Assembly (NCBI GenBank): GCA_030705665.1
Contig: JAUZQA010000127.1
Coordinates: 1 to 9,194 of the forward strand
Source: Bacillota bacterium
GTDB taxonomy: Bacteria; Bacillota; Bacilli; Bacillales_B; DSM-18226
Length of the DNA stretch: 9,194 bases
Reading direction: 5' to 3'
Positions 1 through 6,940 of the stretch are shown here, in pieces. Numbering within the stretch: the first letter of the stretch is position 1; every line of letters starts with the position of its first letter. The position numbers and the translations under genes were made by a program. Under the pieces are notes generated by a model that saw nothing but the letters and a program-made list of their open reading frames with translations, made no database searches and was not told the origin of the DNA.

Positions 1-530
1 ACATTGTTGAACGAATCGGTGTGGAGCGTTCCCGTCAGGTGTTAAAAGAAGCAGACTTAATTTTACTTGTGTTAAATTCTGCAGATCCACTAACAATAGA
101 AGACGAGAATCTTTTTAAAGCGGTTGAAGGCATGGATGTGATTATGATCGTCAATAAAACAGACCTGCCGCAGGAAATAGACATGAATCGGGTTAAGGAA
201 TTATCAGGTGAACATAAGCTTGTAACCACTTCATTGCTTGAAGACCAGGGAATTGATGAGCTCGAAGAAGCCATTTCCTCGTTATTTTTTTCAGGGACGA
301 TTGAAGCTGGCGATTTAACTTACGTTTCAAATACCCGCCATATTGCCTTATTAACACAGGCATTGCAGGCGATGGAAGAGGTAATTGAAGGTATTGAAAT
401 GGGAACACCAATTGATATTGTTCAAATAGATTTGACACGTTCTTGGGAATTCCTTGGTGAAATCATCGGTGATAGTGTACATGAAAGCTTAATTGATCAA
501 CTGTTTTCACAGTTTTGTTTAGGAAAATAA
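1..530 (+). CDS. mnmE: tRNA uridine-5-carboxymethylaminomethyl modification GTPase MnmE (C-terminal part)
   Basis: The gene is cut by the left edge. The reading frame is open from base 3 and gives about 175 residues before the TAA at 528-530; the full family length is about 460. MnmE is a GTPase that works with MnmG on the wobble uridine (U34) of certain tRNAs. Visible are the second half of the GTPase domain, including the G4 motif NKTD (bases 153-164), a G5-like TTSL loop, and the helical C-terminal domain. The protein ends in FCLGK, whose cysteine is the conserved near-terminal Cys of the family (CxGK). The P-loop and DTAG motifs must lie upstream of the window. An internal GTG at 21 is in frame but is not a real start, because homology continues before it (IVERIG just ahead of VERSRQ). 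mnmG follows after 48 bases with no terminator, so the two are probably co-transcribed. Confidence 0.97.
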   Translation, partial: IVERIGVERSRQVLKEADLILLVLNSADPLTIEDENLFKAVEGMDVIMIVNKTDLPQEIDMNRVKELSGEHKLVTTSLLEDQGIDELEEAISSLFFSGTIEAGDLTYVSNTRHIALLTQALQAMEEVIEGIEMGTPIDIVQIDLTRSWEFLGEIIGDSVHESLIDQLFSQFCLGK

Positions 531-578
531 TATAATACGGAATTATTTTAGATTTATCGTTTTACAAGGAGGAGCAAA

Positions 579-2465
579 ATGGATTACGAAGCAGGATCAT
601 ATGACGTCATTGTCATTGGTGCCGGTCATGCCGGCTGTGAGGCCGGCCTTGCTGCTGCAAGACTTGGTGCAAAAACACTGATCGTGACAATCAATCTTGA
701 TATGGTGGCATTTATGCCATGCAACCCATCTGTCGGCGGCCCGGCAAAGGGAATTGTTGTTAGGGAAATAGATGCACTTGGCGGTGAGATGGGTCGCAAT
801 ATTGATAAGACCTATATTCAAATGCGGATGCTCAATACTGGTAAAGGACCGGCTGTCCGAGCTTTAAGGGCTCAAGCCGATAAATTTGCTTATCAGCATG
901 AAATGAAGAATACAATTGAAGAAGAACCAAATGCCACCTTAGTTCAAGGTATGGTTGAGCAATTAATTGTTGAGGATGGAGTCTGCAAAGGTGTCATCAC
1001 CAAAACAGGCGCCGTTTACCGTTCCAAAACAGTCGTTGTTACGACAGGAACCTATCTTCGCGGTGAAATTATTATTGGTGAATTAAAATACTCCAGCGGA
1101 CCAAATAATCAGCAGCCTTCAGTCATGCTATCTGATCATCTGAAAGAATTAGGATTTGAATTGGTCCGTTTTAAAACTGGAACACCACCAAGGGTCAACA
1201 GCAACACGATTGATTACAGCAAAACAGAGATTCAGCCTGGCGATGAAGTCCCAAGGGCTTTTTCCTACGAAACAACCCAATACATTACCGATCAGCTTCC
1301 ATGCTGGCTGACATATACGAATGAACGGACACATCAATTGATCGATAATAACCTTCATCGTTCACCAATGTACTCTGGAATGATAAAAGGTACAGGCCCA
1401 CGTTACTGTCCATCTATCGAAGACAAAGTTGTTCGTTTTAACGATAAGCCAAGACATCAACTCTTCCTGGAGCCAGAAGGCAGAAATACAAAGGAAGTTT
1501 ATGTTCAAGGACTTTCAACCAGTTTGCCTGAGGATGTTCAAAAGCAAATTCTTGAAACGATCCCAGGACTTGAAAAAGCACAAATGATGCGCGCAGGTTA
1601 TGCAATTGAGTATGATGCGGTCGTTCCAACGCAGCTTTGGCCGACACTTGAAACAAAAGTGGTCAAAAACCTTTATACAGCTGGTCAAATCAACGGAACC
1701 TCGGGGTATGAAGAAGCAGCGGGTCAAGGAATTATGGCTGGAATTAACGCTGGTCTTAATGCGTTAGGAAAAGAACAGCTGGTACTAAGCCGTTCGGATG
1801 CCTACATTGGTGTCCTTATTGATGATTTGGTTACAAAAGGGACAAATGAGCCATACAGATTACTTACATCAAGAGCGGAATATCGCCTCTTGTTAAGGCA
1901 TGATAATGCTGATTTACGCTTAACTGAATATGGCCATCAAATTGGAATGATTTCCGAAGAACGATATGAGAAATTTTTAACGAAAAAGGCAGCGATTGAG
2001 CAAGAAAAAGGGCGGTTAACAGCAACGGTTCTCAAGCCATCAAAGCAAGTTCAGGAATTGATTCGCAGCCTTGGAGGAAGCGAGTTAAAAGATGGAATTC
2101 GCGCCAGTGATCTTTTAAAAAGGCCTGAAATGACTTATGATCATATTGAAGCACTAACACCAAGTGATGTTCCACTAGACCCAGATGTCAAAGAACAAGT
2201 GGAAATTCAAGTTAAATATGAAGGCTACATCGAAAAGTCGCTGCAGCAAGTTGATCGGCTTAAAAAGATGGAAAATAAAAAGATTCCTGAGAATATTGAT
2301 TATGATGCAATTACTGGAATTGCTACTGAAGCAAAACAAAAGCTGAAGAAAATCAAGCCATTATCCATTGCCCAAGCATCGAGAATATCCGGAGTAAATC
2401 CATCAGATATCTCCATCCTTCTTGTGTATTTAGAAACAGGAAAAATTGCTCGGGTTGCCAATTAA
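579..2465 (+). CDS. mnmG: tRNA uridine-5-carboxymethylaminomethyl modification enzyme MnmG (GidA)
   Basis: This is the FAD-dependent partner of MnmE in cytoplasmic tRNA wobble-uridine (xnm5U34) synthesis; the two form a complex. The product has 628 residues, the usual length. The N-terminal Rossmann FAD site is IGAGHAG at residues 13-19 (G14, G16, G19). [11 protein letters not shown] begins at C48 and corresponds to the conserved Cys47 region of the E. coli enzyme. The family signature [11 protein letters not shown] is at 273-283, with the catalytic-type cysteine C277. The second signature starts [17 protein letters not shown] at residue 368. The C-terminal helical domain that binds MnmE and tRNA completes the protein. 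The ATG is supported by AAGGAGG at 566-572, six bases upstream. The gene is intact and lies 26 bases before rsmG in the same operon. Confidence 0.98.
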   Translation: MDYEAGSYDVIVIGAGHAGCEAGLAAARLGAKTLIVTINLDMVAFMPCNPSVGGPAKGIVVREIDALGGEMGRNIDKTYIQMRMLNTGKGPAVRALRAQADKFAYQHEMKNTIEEEPNATLVQGMVEQLIVEDGVCKGVITKTGAVYRSKTVVVTTGTYLRGEIIIGELKYSSGPNNQQPSVMLSDHLKELGFELVRFKTGTPPRVNSNTIDYSKTEIQPGDEVPRAFSYETTQYITDQLPCWLTYTNERTHQLIDNNLHRSPMYSGMIKGTGPRYCPSIEDKVVRFNDKPRHQLFLEPEGRNTKEVYVQGLSTSLPEDVQKQILETIPGLEKAQMMRAGYAIEYDAVVPTQLWPTLETKVVKNLYTAGQINGTSGYEEAAGQGIMAGINAGLNALGKEQLVLSRSDAYIGVLIDDLVTKGTNEPYRLLTSRAEYRLLLRHDNADLRLTEYGHQIGMISEERYEKFLTKKAAIEQEKGRLTATVLKPSKQVQELIRSLGGSELKDGIRASDLLKRPEMTYDHIEALTPSDVPLDPDVKEQVEIQVKYEGYIEKSLQQVDRLKKMENKKIPENIDYDAITGIATEAKQKLKKIKPLSIAQASRISGVNPSDISILLVYLETGKIARVAN

Positions 2466-2491
2466 GTGCGAATTGATAGAGGAAGAAGCCA

Positions 2492-3208
2492 ATGAAAATA
2501 GAACAATTTGTTGCAATGTTAGCGGAAAAAGGAATCGATCTTACTCCCGAACAATTAGATCAGTTTGAAAGATATTATCAAATATTGGTTGAATGGAATG
2601 AAAAAATGAATCTAACCGCGATTACGGATAAAGATGAAGTTTATCTGAAGCATTTTTACGATTCTATTTCAGCCGCCTTTTATTTTGACTTTTCCAAACC
2701 CATTCAGCTCTGCGATGTTGGGGCTGGGGCTGGTTTTCCCAGCATACCGCTTAAAATCGTTTTTCCTTCGATTGAATTAACGATTGTTGACTCGTTAAAT
2801 AAGCGGATTACATTTTTAAATCATCTTGCCAGTCAATTAAAACTCGATCATGTACACTTTATTCATGATCGTGCTGAAACCTTTGGAGTTAACCCTGACC
2901 ATCGTGAAAAATATGATGTGGTAACTGCAAGAGCGGTGGCAAGGATGTCTGTTTTGAGTGAGCTTTGCCTTCCTCTTGTTAAACAGGGTGGGAGATTTAT
3001 TGCCATGAAAGCCGCTCATGCGAGCGAAGAATTAGAACAAGGCAAAAAGGCGATTACTCTTTTCGGTGGAGTGGTGGAAGATACCTTCACATTTACATTG
3101 CCAATTGAAGAGAGTGAAAGAAATATTATTGTCATAAAAAAGACAAAAATTACACCGAAAAAGTATCCGCGGAAACCGGGTACACCTAATAAAATACCGA
3201 TAGAGTAG
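2492..3208 (+). CDS. rsmG: 16S rRNA (guanine(527)-N(7))-methyltransferase RsmG (GidB)
   Basis: RsmG transfers a methyl group from S-adenosylmethionine to N7 of G527 in 16S rRNA (E. coli numbering). In several bacteria loss of this enzyme gives low-level streptomycin resistance. The product has 238 residues, normal for Bacillus. The class I methyltransferase fold is recognisable: SAM motif [10 protein letters not shown] at residues 75-83, an acidic strand end at IVDS (98-101), TARAVARM at 145-152, and the typical basic tail [13 protein letters not shown] near the C-terminus. The start is supported by AGAGGAAG at 2478-2485, six bases before the ATG. It follows mnmG by 26 bases. No hairpin terminator is visible after its TAG, so transcription may run on toward noc. 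Confidence 0.97.
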   Translation: MKIEQFVAMLAEKGIDLTPEQLDQFERYYQILVEWNEKMNLTAITDKDEVYLKHFYDSISAAFYFDFSKPIQLCDVGAGAGFPSIPLKIVFPSIELTIVDSLNKRITFLNHLASQLKLDHVHFIHDRAETFGVNPDHREKYDVVTARAVARMSVLSELCLPLVKQGGRFIAMKAAHASEELEQGKKAITLFGGVVEDTFTFTLPIEESERNIIVIKKTKITPKKYPRKPGTPNKIPIE

Positions 3209-3250
3209 TGACAGTAATTTTGTTTTTTCATGTTTTTTAGATGCAGGAAC

Positions 3251-3279
3251 TTGTCAATTATATAGAGAATAAGTAATAG
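3251..3279 (+). promoter_or_regulatory. weak candidate sigma-A promoter for noc
   Basis: TTGTCA (3251-3256) is separated by 17 bases from TAATAG (3274-3279), in the 97-base gap between rsmG and the chosen noc start. The -35 is good, but the -10 matches only three of six consensus positions, so this is tentative. Without it, noc would be read from the upstream operon, because no terminator is visible after rsmG. Confidence 0.28.
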
Positions 3280-3290
3280 GGAGTTTCGTA

Positions 3291-3297
3291 AAGGTGG
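3291..3297 (+). promoter_or_regulatory. ribosome binding site deciding the noc start
   Basis: AAGGTGG lies eight bases before the ATG at 3306. Two in-frame GTG codons (3294 and 3297) overlap or abut this motif, and a TTG (3300) follows it too closely for normal initiation. The site therefore points to the ATG at 3306 as the true start. Confidence 0.75.
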
Positions 3298-3305
3298 TGT
3301 TGGGG

Positions 3306-4193
3306 ATGAAGCATACAATTACACGCTTTTTTGGCCTCGGCGAAAAGGAACAGCAGGTTGACCCCGGTGAAAAGGAACAACAGATTGAGCAGGATCAAAT
3401 TGAAGCTATAGATGATCGAGATGAAGTAAAAAAAATTCCTATAGATGATATTGTTCCAAACCGCTTTCAGCCTCGGACTGTTTTTGATGAAGCTAAAATT
3501 GAAGAATTATCACGAACCATCCATATCCATGGAATTATTCAACCAATCGTTGTACGCGAGTTCGAAACAGGAAAGTATGAAATTATTGCTGGAGAGCGGC
3601 GTTGGAGAGCAATGAAAAAACTTGGCTGGGATCTTGTTCCGGCGATCATCAAAAATTTAACCGATACTGAAACAGCATCTGTTGCTTTGATTGAAAACCT
3701 TCAGCGTGAAGAACTTTCGCCCATTGAAGAAGCAATTGCTTATGGGAAATTACTGGAGCTCCACAATTTGACACAGGAGGCGCTTGCCCAACGTTTAGGC
3801 AAGGGGCAATCCACTGTAGCGAACAAGCTGCGGCTTCTTAAATTACCAGAAGAAGTACAAAATGCATTATTGAATAAACAAATTACGGAGCGTCATGCTC
3901 GTTCCCTTATCCCACTAAAAGATCCGGAAAAGCAAATCAAGCTTTTAGAGGAGATAATTGAAAAGAACCTTAATGTAAAACAAACAGAAGAACGTGTTGT
4001 TCGTTTATTGGAACAAAAGACAGGGAAACCAAAACAGAAACGAAAAGCGTTTAGCAAAGATATGAGAATAGCAGTTAACACCATTCGACAATCCTTAACA
4101 ATGGTGTCGAATAGCGGCATTAATCTTGCTTCTGAAGAAGAAGAGTTTGAAGAGTTTTATCAATTTACTATTCGAATTCCTAAGAAAAAATAA
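3306..4193 (+). CDS. noc: nucleoid occlusion protein Noc (ParB/Spo0J family DNA-binding protein)
   Basis: Noc binds its own DNA sites (NBS) around the chromosome and blocks Z-ring assembly over the nucleoid. It is a CTP-dependent clamp that attaches to the membrane by an N-terminal amphipathic helix. The 295-residue protein opens [15 protein letters not shown], very close to the membrane helix I recall for B. subtilis Noc. Next come an acidic/glutamine linker, the CTP-binding ParB core (NRFQPR 52-57, GERRWR 96-101, ENLQRE 130-135), a helix-turn-helix at about 155-180 and a C-terminal dimerisation region. Q168, K174, K179 and R196 align with the four residues reported to set Noc rather than ParB site specificity. 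It is about 12 residues longer than B. subtilis Noc, largely from a duplicated linker segment (residues 11-28). Strong terminator downstream. Confidence 0.95.
   Translation: MKHTITRFFGLGEKEQQVDPGEKEQQIEQDQIEAIDDRDEVKKIPIDDIVPNRFQPRTVFDEAKIEELSRTIHIHGIIQPIVVREFETGKYEIIAGERRWRAMKKLGWDLVPAIIKNLTDTETASVALIENLQREELSPIEEAIAYGKLLELHNLTQEALAQRLGKGQSTVANKLRLLKLPEEVQNALLNKQITERHARSLIPLKDPEKQIKLLEEIIEKNLNVKQTEERVVRLLEQKTGKPKQKRKAFSKDMRIAVNTIRQSLTMVSNSGINLASEEEEFEEFYQFTIRIPKKK
3336..3389 (+). repeat. 27-bp imperfect tandem duplication inside noc
   Basis: Two adjacent 27-base units, 3336-3362 and 3363-3389, agree at 22 of 27 positions by eye. They encode LGEKEQQVD (residues 11-19) and PGEKEQQIE (20-28). 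Most differences are transitions at third codon positions, which suggests a duplication that has been kept for some time. The repeat lengthens the linker between the membrane helix and the CTP-binding core. Confidence 0.85.
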
Positions 4194-4212
4194 ATTTGGA
4201 AAATATAGGAAT

Positions 4213-4252
4213 AAGCGGAACCTAAAGTACGATTAGGTTCCGCTTTTTTTTT
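4213..4252 (+). terminator. intrinsic terminator after noc
   Basis: A perfect 13-bp stem (4213-4225 with 4233-4245, sequence AAGCGGAACCTAA and its complement) encloses a 7-base loop. A nine-base T run (4244-4252) begins in the last two stem bases. It sits 20 bases after the noc stop codon and separates noc from soj-spo0J. Confidence 0.95.
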
Positions 4253-4302
4253 GCAACTAAAGATTTAAATTTTAGAAAAAAAACTCCAATGATTCAGTTT
4301 CG

Positions 4303-4311
4303 TGATAAAAT
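4303..4311 (+). promoter_or_regulatory. candidate extended -10 promoter for soj-spo0J
   Basis: TGATAAAAT fits an extended -10 element: TG, one base, then TAAAAT, which has five of six consensus bases. The -35 region 17 bases upstream (ACTCCA) is poor, which extended -10 promoters tolerate. Because a strong terminator precedes it, soj needs its own promoter here. Transcription would start near 4318. Also in the 174-base gap are an inverted repeat at 4336-4348 (TACTAG, one base, CTAGTA) and a 14-codon open frame from 4319. Confidence 0.45.
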
Positions 4312-4367
4312 AAATAACATGGCTGTTCTTATGGATACTAGTCTAGTAGATAAAGGTAGGTGATCTC

Positions 4368-5129
4368 GTGAGCAAGGTGATTGCAATCGCGAATCAAAAA
4401 GGGGGAGTCGGTAAAACGACAACCGCTGTTAACCTAGGCGCCTGCTTAGCATATATAGGAAAACGAGTTTTATTAGTTGACATTGACCCACAGGGTAATG
4501 CAACGAGCGGGATTGGAATTGAAAAGGCAGAAGTGAATCAATGTATATATGATGTTTTAGTAGATGACGTTGAAGCAAAAAATGTTATTAAATCATCATC
4601 CATTGAGAACCTGTATGCCATACCAGCAACCATTCAATTAGCAGGAGCAGAAATTGAATTGGTTCCGACGATCTCGAGGGAAGTTCGTTTAAAAAGGGCG
4701 CTTGAAGAGGTAAAAGACGGATTTGATTATGTTGTCATTGATTGTCCTCCATCATTAGGACTATTAACAATTAATGCTCTAACTGCTTCAGATGCAGTAT
4801 TGATCCCAGTTCAATGTGAGTATTACGCATTAGAGGGGTTAAGTCAGCTATTAAATACAGTCCGTCTTGTTCAAAAACATTTAAACCATGATTTAAAAAT
4901 TGAAGGTGTGCTGCTAACGATGTTAGATGCACGAACAAATTTAGGTATTCAAGTCATTGAAGAAGTAAAAAAGTATTTTCAAGATAAAGTGTATAAAACG
5001 ATTATTCCTCGGAATATCAGACTCAGTGAAGCTCCAAGTCATGGAGAACCGATTATTACCTACGATCCTAAGTCACGTGGTGCAGAAGTATATGTAGAAT
5101 TGGCGAAGGAAGTGGTATCAAATGGCTAA
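4368..5129 (+). CDS. soj: chromosome partitioning ATPase Soj (ParA)
   Basis: Soj is the ParA ATPase of the origin segregation system. Its ATP-bound dimer binds DNA nonspecifically, Spo0J stimulates its hydrolysis, and in B. subtilis it also controls DnaA. The 253-residue length equals the family norm. The deviant Walker A motif KGGVGKTT is at residues 11-18 with signature lysine K11 and K16. The Walker A' segment DIDPQGN follows at 38-44, with D40 as the catalytic-type aspartate, and the Walker B region is VVIDCPPSLG with D125. The C-terminal segment RNIRLSEAPSHG is typical of chromosomal ParA. It begins with GTG, preceded by AAGGTAGGTGATC (4353-4365), which pairs well with the 16S rRNA 3' end. 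The 3' end overlaps spo0J by 8 bp, which suggests translational coupling. Confidence 0.97.
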   Translation: MSKVIAIANQKGGVGKTTTAVNLGACLAYIGKRVLLVDIDPQGNATSGIGIEKAEVNQCIYDVLVDDVEAKNVIKSSSIENLYAIPATIQLAGAEIELVPTISREVRLKRALEEVKDGFDYVVIDCPPSLGLLTINALTASDAVLIPVQCEYYALEGLSQLLNTVRLVQKHLNHDLKIEGVLLTMLDARTNLGIQVIEEVKKYFQDKVYKTIIPRNIRLSEAPSHGEPIITYDPKSRGAEVYVELAKEVVSNG

Positions 5130-5988
5130 AGGTTTAGGAAAGGGTTTAGGAAAAGGACTGGATGCATTACTTCCCGCTATCAATGCTAGTAATGATGAGA
5201 TAATTCAGGAACTTAGCTTGAAGGATTTGCGTCCTAATCCTTATCAGCCAAGGAAAACCTTTGATCAAGAAGCAATCGAAGAGTTAAAAGAGTCCATTAT
5301 TGAACATGGTATTTTGCAGCCACTAGTGGTGAGAAAAAGCATTAAAGGCTACGAAATTGTAGTTGGTGAAAGACGTTACCGAGCAGCCAAGGAAGCAAAA
5401 TTGGAAAAGATTCCAGCGATTGTACGTGAACTTTCTGAACAGCAAATGATGGAATTAGCGATACTGGAAAATCTTCAAAGAGAAGATTTAAACCCGATCG
5501 AAGAAGGAATGGCGTACCAGGCTTTAATGGAAAAGCTGAATTTGACACAAGAAGAAGTGGCAAAAAGATTGGGAAAAAGCCGTCCGCATATTGCCAATCA
5601 TATCCGTCTCCTCTCGCTGCCTGTTAAAATTCAAGAACTCATTTCAGAGGGAACCATTTCAATGGGACATGGCCGTGCGCTGCTTGGTCTTAGGCAAAAA
5701 AATAAACTCCCTTCTCTTGTGGAAAAAATCGTTAAGGAGAATTTAAATGTCCGTCAGCTTGAAAGGTTAATCCAGCAATTAAACGAAAATGTTTCACGTG
5801 AAACAAAAAAGCCGGAGCCAAAAGCGGATCTCTTTTTAAAGGAACGTGAAAGTTCCTTGCGAGAAAGGTTTGGGACAACGGTCAGTATTAAGCAAACAAA
5901 AAATAAGGGTAAAATTGAAATTGAATTCTTCTCTAAAGAGGATTTAGAGCGGATTTTAGAACTTTTAGATGAAGAGCCATCCTTCTAA
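5122..5988 (+). CDS. spo0J: chromosome partitioning protein Spo0J (ParB)
   Basis: Spo0J is the CTP-dependent sliding clamp that loads at parS, spreads along DNA, recruits SMC condensin and stimulates Soj. The protein has 288 residues. The N-terminal Lys/Gly-rich peptide (residues 1-14) carries a duplicated GLGK motif; this is the part that triggers ParA ATPase activity. Then come NPYQPR (39-44), the CTP-binding GERRYR (82-87) and ENLQRE (116-121), a helix-turn-helix at about 142-165 with SRPHIANH, and a C-terminal dimerisation domain ending in KGKIEIEFFSKEDLERILELL. R154, H160, S165 and G182 occupy the positions that differ in Noc, as expected for parS specificity. The start lies within soj, with AAGGAAGTGG just upstream. 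A perfect parS site is inside the gene, and a terminator overlaps the stop. Confidence 0.97.
   Translation: MAKGLGKGLGKGLDALLPAINASNDEIIQELSLKDLRPNPYQPRKTFDQEAIEELKESIIEHGILQPLVVRKSIKGYEIVVGERRYRAAKEAKLEKIPAIVRELSEQQMMELAILENLQREDLNPIEEGMAYQALMEKLNLTQEEVAKRLGKSRPHIANHIRLLSLPVKIQELISEGTISMGHGRALLGLRQKNKLPSLVEKIVKENLNVRQLERLIQQLNENVSRETKKPEPKADLFLKERESSLRERFGTTVSIKQTKNKGKIEIEFFSKEDLERILELLDEEPSF
5131..5154 (+). repeat. 12-bp tandem repeat at the spo0J 5' end
   Basis: GGTTTAGGAAAG (5131-5142) is followed directly by GGTTTAGGAAAA (5143-5154), 11 of 12 bases identical. Each encodes Gly-Leu-Gly-Lys. B. subtilis Spo0J as I recall it (MAKGLGKGINALF) has one copy, so this looks like a four-residue duplication of the ParA-stimulating motif. 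Confidence 0.85.
5790..5805 (+). promoter_or_regulatory. parS site (Spo0J binding site) inside spo0J
   Basis: TGTTTCACGTGAAACA is a perfect 16-bp palindrome and an exact match to the bacterial parS consensus. It lies in spo0J codons for Asn-Val-Ser-Arg-Glu-Thr, residues 223-228 near the C-terminal third. B. subtilis also carries a parS inside spo0J. It would act as a loading site for the Spo0J clamp and SMC near the origin. It is the only full match I found in the window. Confidence 0.97.
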
Positions 5989-6013
5989 GCCATTAAGGAT
6001 GGTTTATTTTTTT
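5975..6013 (+). terminator. intrinsic terminator after spo0J
   Basis: CCATCCTT (5977-5984) pairs with AAGGATGG (5995-6002), extendable by a G-U and an A-U pair, around a 10-base loop that contains the spo0J stop codon. The following tract TTTATTTTTTT (6003-6013) completes a Rho-independent terminator for soj-spo0J. Confidence 0.88.
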
Positions 6014-6018
6014 AGGGC

Positions 6019-6133
6019 TCGACAATCGGCGAGTTTTCTTACCTTCCTGTCTATAAAAGATAAGTTTATCCAAGTCTTGCACTTTTAAAATAATCATGAT
6101 AGGTTAGGATTAATGATAAAATTCGACAATCGG
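6019..6133 (+). repeat. pair of 11-bp direct repeats flanking the DUF554 upstream region
   Basis: TCGACAATCGG occurs exactly at 6019-6029 and again at 6123-6133, 104 bases apart, in the 164-base gap between spo0J and the DUF554 gene. The second copy is preceded by T, making TTCGACA, the complement of the Spo0A box core TGTCGAA. The first copy reads CTCGACA, one base off, and can also form a weak CTCG/CGAG hairpin. Whether it binds a regulator is unknown. Confidence 0.6.
6114..6122 (+). promoter_or_regulatory. candidate extended -10 promoter for the DUF554 gene
   Basis: TGATAAAAT is identical to the extended -10 candidate upstream of soj. Transcription would start near 6129, followed by the ribosome binding site AGGTGA at 6140-6145. 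The -35 region is poor. An alternative is TTGCAC (6077-6082), 17 bases, then TAGGTT (6100-6105), preceded by TG. A Spo0A-box-like heptamer at 6122-6128 overlaps the end of the -10. Confidence 0.4.
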
Positions 6134-6152
6134 AAAAACAGGTGACAGATAA

Positions 6153-6866
6153 ATGTTTTTATTAGGAACACTAGTCAATGGTGTGTTAATTATTATTGGT
6201 TCATTGCTAGGCAAACTGCTCAATCGTATTCCAGAGAGCATGAAAGTAACCGTTATGTTTGCGATTAGCCTTACGGTTATGGTTTTAGGTCTACAAATGG
6301 GGTTAAAAAGTGATAATTTTCTAATCGTGATTTTGAGTATGGTCATAGGGACAGTCATTGGTGAATTGATGCAGCTGGAGGAGAAATTAAATGACCTCGG
6401 TGGCTGGCTGGAAAAGAAAGTGGGTTCAAGTGGAAGCGGAAGTATATCGGAAGGATTTGTTACGGCAACGCTCATCTTTGTCATTGGCGCCATGGCGATC
6501 ATCGGTGCATTAGACAGCGGAATTCGCGGTGATCATGCCGTTTTGTATACAAAGGGAATTATTGATGGATTTACAGCTCTTATTTTAACCACAACCCTTG
6601 GCATTGGTGTGATCTTCTCAGCTGTTCCGGTTTTGATATATGAAGGAAGCATCGCTGCATTTGCTACTCAAATCAATCAACTTGTTCCACATGCCTTAAT
6701 GACTCAATTTATTAACGAAATGACTTCAGTTGGCGGCATTATGATTTTTGCGATCGGTTTAAATCTAACAGGGAAAATCAAAATAAAAGTGGCTAATTTT
6801 TTGCCGGGGATTGTCGTCACCGCAATTATTGTTACGATTCTATATTACTATCATCGGCATTATTAA
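6153..6866 (+). CDS. DUF554 family integral membrane protein (YdfK/YqgA-like)
   Basis: The 237-residue protein is very hydrophobic, with about seven membrane segments by eye: residues 2-21, 32-51, 54-73, 101-121, 141-163, 193-206 and 214-232. A soluble loop rich in Glu, Lys and Gly/Ser lies at 74-100. The stretch GAMAIIGALDSGIRGDH (112-128) followed by LYTKGIIDGF is the pattern I associate with DUF554, the family of B. subtilis YdfK and E. coli YqgA. Its function is not established, and I do not assign one. The ATG is supported by AGGTGA at 6140-6145, seven bases upstream. It stands alone between the spo0J terminator and convergent yyaC, with its own candidate promoter. No frameshift is seen. 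Confidence 0.85.
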   Translation: MFLLGTLVNGVLIIIGSLLGKLLNRIPESMKVTVMFAISLTVMVLGLQMGLKSDNFLIVILSMVIGTVIGELMQLEEKLNDLGGWLEKKVGSSGSGSISEGFVTATLIFVIGAMAIIGALDSGIRGDHAVLYTKGIIDGFTALILTTTLGIGVIFSAVPVLIYEGSIAAFATQINQLVPHALMTQFINEMTSVGGIMIFAIGLNLTGKIKIKVANFLPGIVVTAIIVTILYYYHRHY

Positions 6867-6875
6867 AATATAAAT

Positions 6876-6940
6876 GGGCAAGCATCTTTGATTTGTTTAT
6901 AATGTTTAAAGTCAATCAAAGGTACCTGCCCCTTTTTATT
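6876..6940 (+). terminator. terminator between convergent DUF554 gene and yyaC, possibly bidirectional
   Basis: Arms 6876-6893 and 6914-6931 form an 18-bp stem with two mismatches and one G-U pair around a 20-base AT-rich loop. On the + strand the stem is followed by CTTTTTATT, ending at the yyaC stop codon. On the - strand it is followed by ATTTATATTTT, so it may also stop yyaC transcripts. Confidence 0.78.

Noticed and set aside
21..530. A complete 169-residue gene starting at GTG 21
   Set aside because: Family homology continues upstream of the GTG (IVERIG directly precedes it), and the P-loop is missing, so this is the tail of mnmE, not a separate gene.
522..553. Inverted repeat AAAATAAT / ATTATTTT between mnmE and mnmG
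   Set aside because: The stem contains only A-T pairs and would be too weak to terminate; the mnmE-mnmG operon reads through.
3294..3305. Longer noc starting at GTG 3294
   Set aside because: The GTG lies inside the ribosome binding site, and the extra MVLG is absent from the Noc N-terminus I recall; ATG 3306 is correctly spaced.
3016..3318. 100-residue open frame on the - strand across the rsmG-noc junction
   Set aside because: It overlaps two well-supported genes, has no recognisable family, and low-complexity content derived from the antisense of rsmG.
5068..5085. CACGTG in soj as a second parS
   Set aside because: Only the central hexamer and a few scattered flanking bases match; the arms of parS are not conserved.
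5715..5725. DnaA-box-like TGTGGAAAA in spo0J, plus TTATCCATT near 2360 and TTATCCAAG near 6066
   Set aside because: Each differs from the TTATCCACA consensus by one or two bases, they are scattered and mostly within coding sequence, and there is no cluster; not an origin.
5844..5859. Imperfect palindrome with GGAAC and GTTCC arms in spo0J just after parS
   Set aside because: The arms are short and it lies in conserved coding sequence; no T tract and no resemblance to parS or Noc sites.
6018..6040. Second terminator from the CTCG/CGAG hairpin followed by TTTTCTT
   Set aside because: Only four strong base pairs with an eight-base loop; the hairpin at 5975-6013 already accounts for spo0J termination.
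6110..6502. 130-residue open frame on the - strand opposite the DUF554 gene
   Set aside because: It is rich in Pro, Ser, Thr and Ile in the way expected from reading a hydrophobic membrane gene backwards; no family resemblance or good ribosome binding site.
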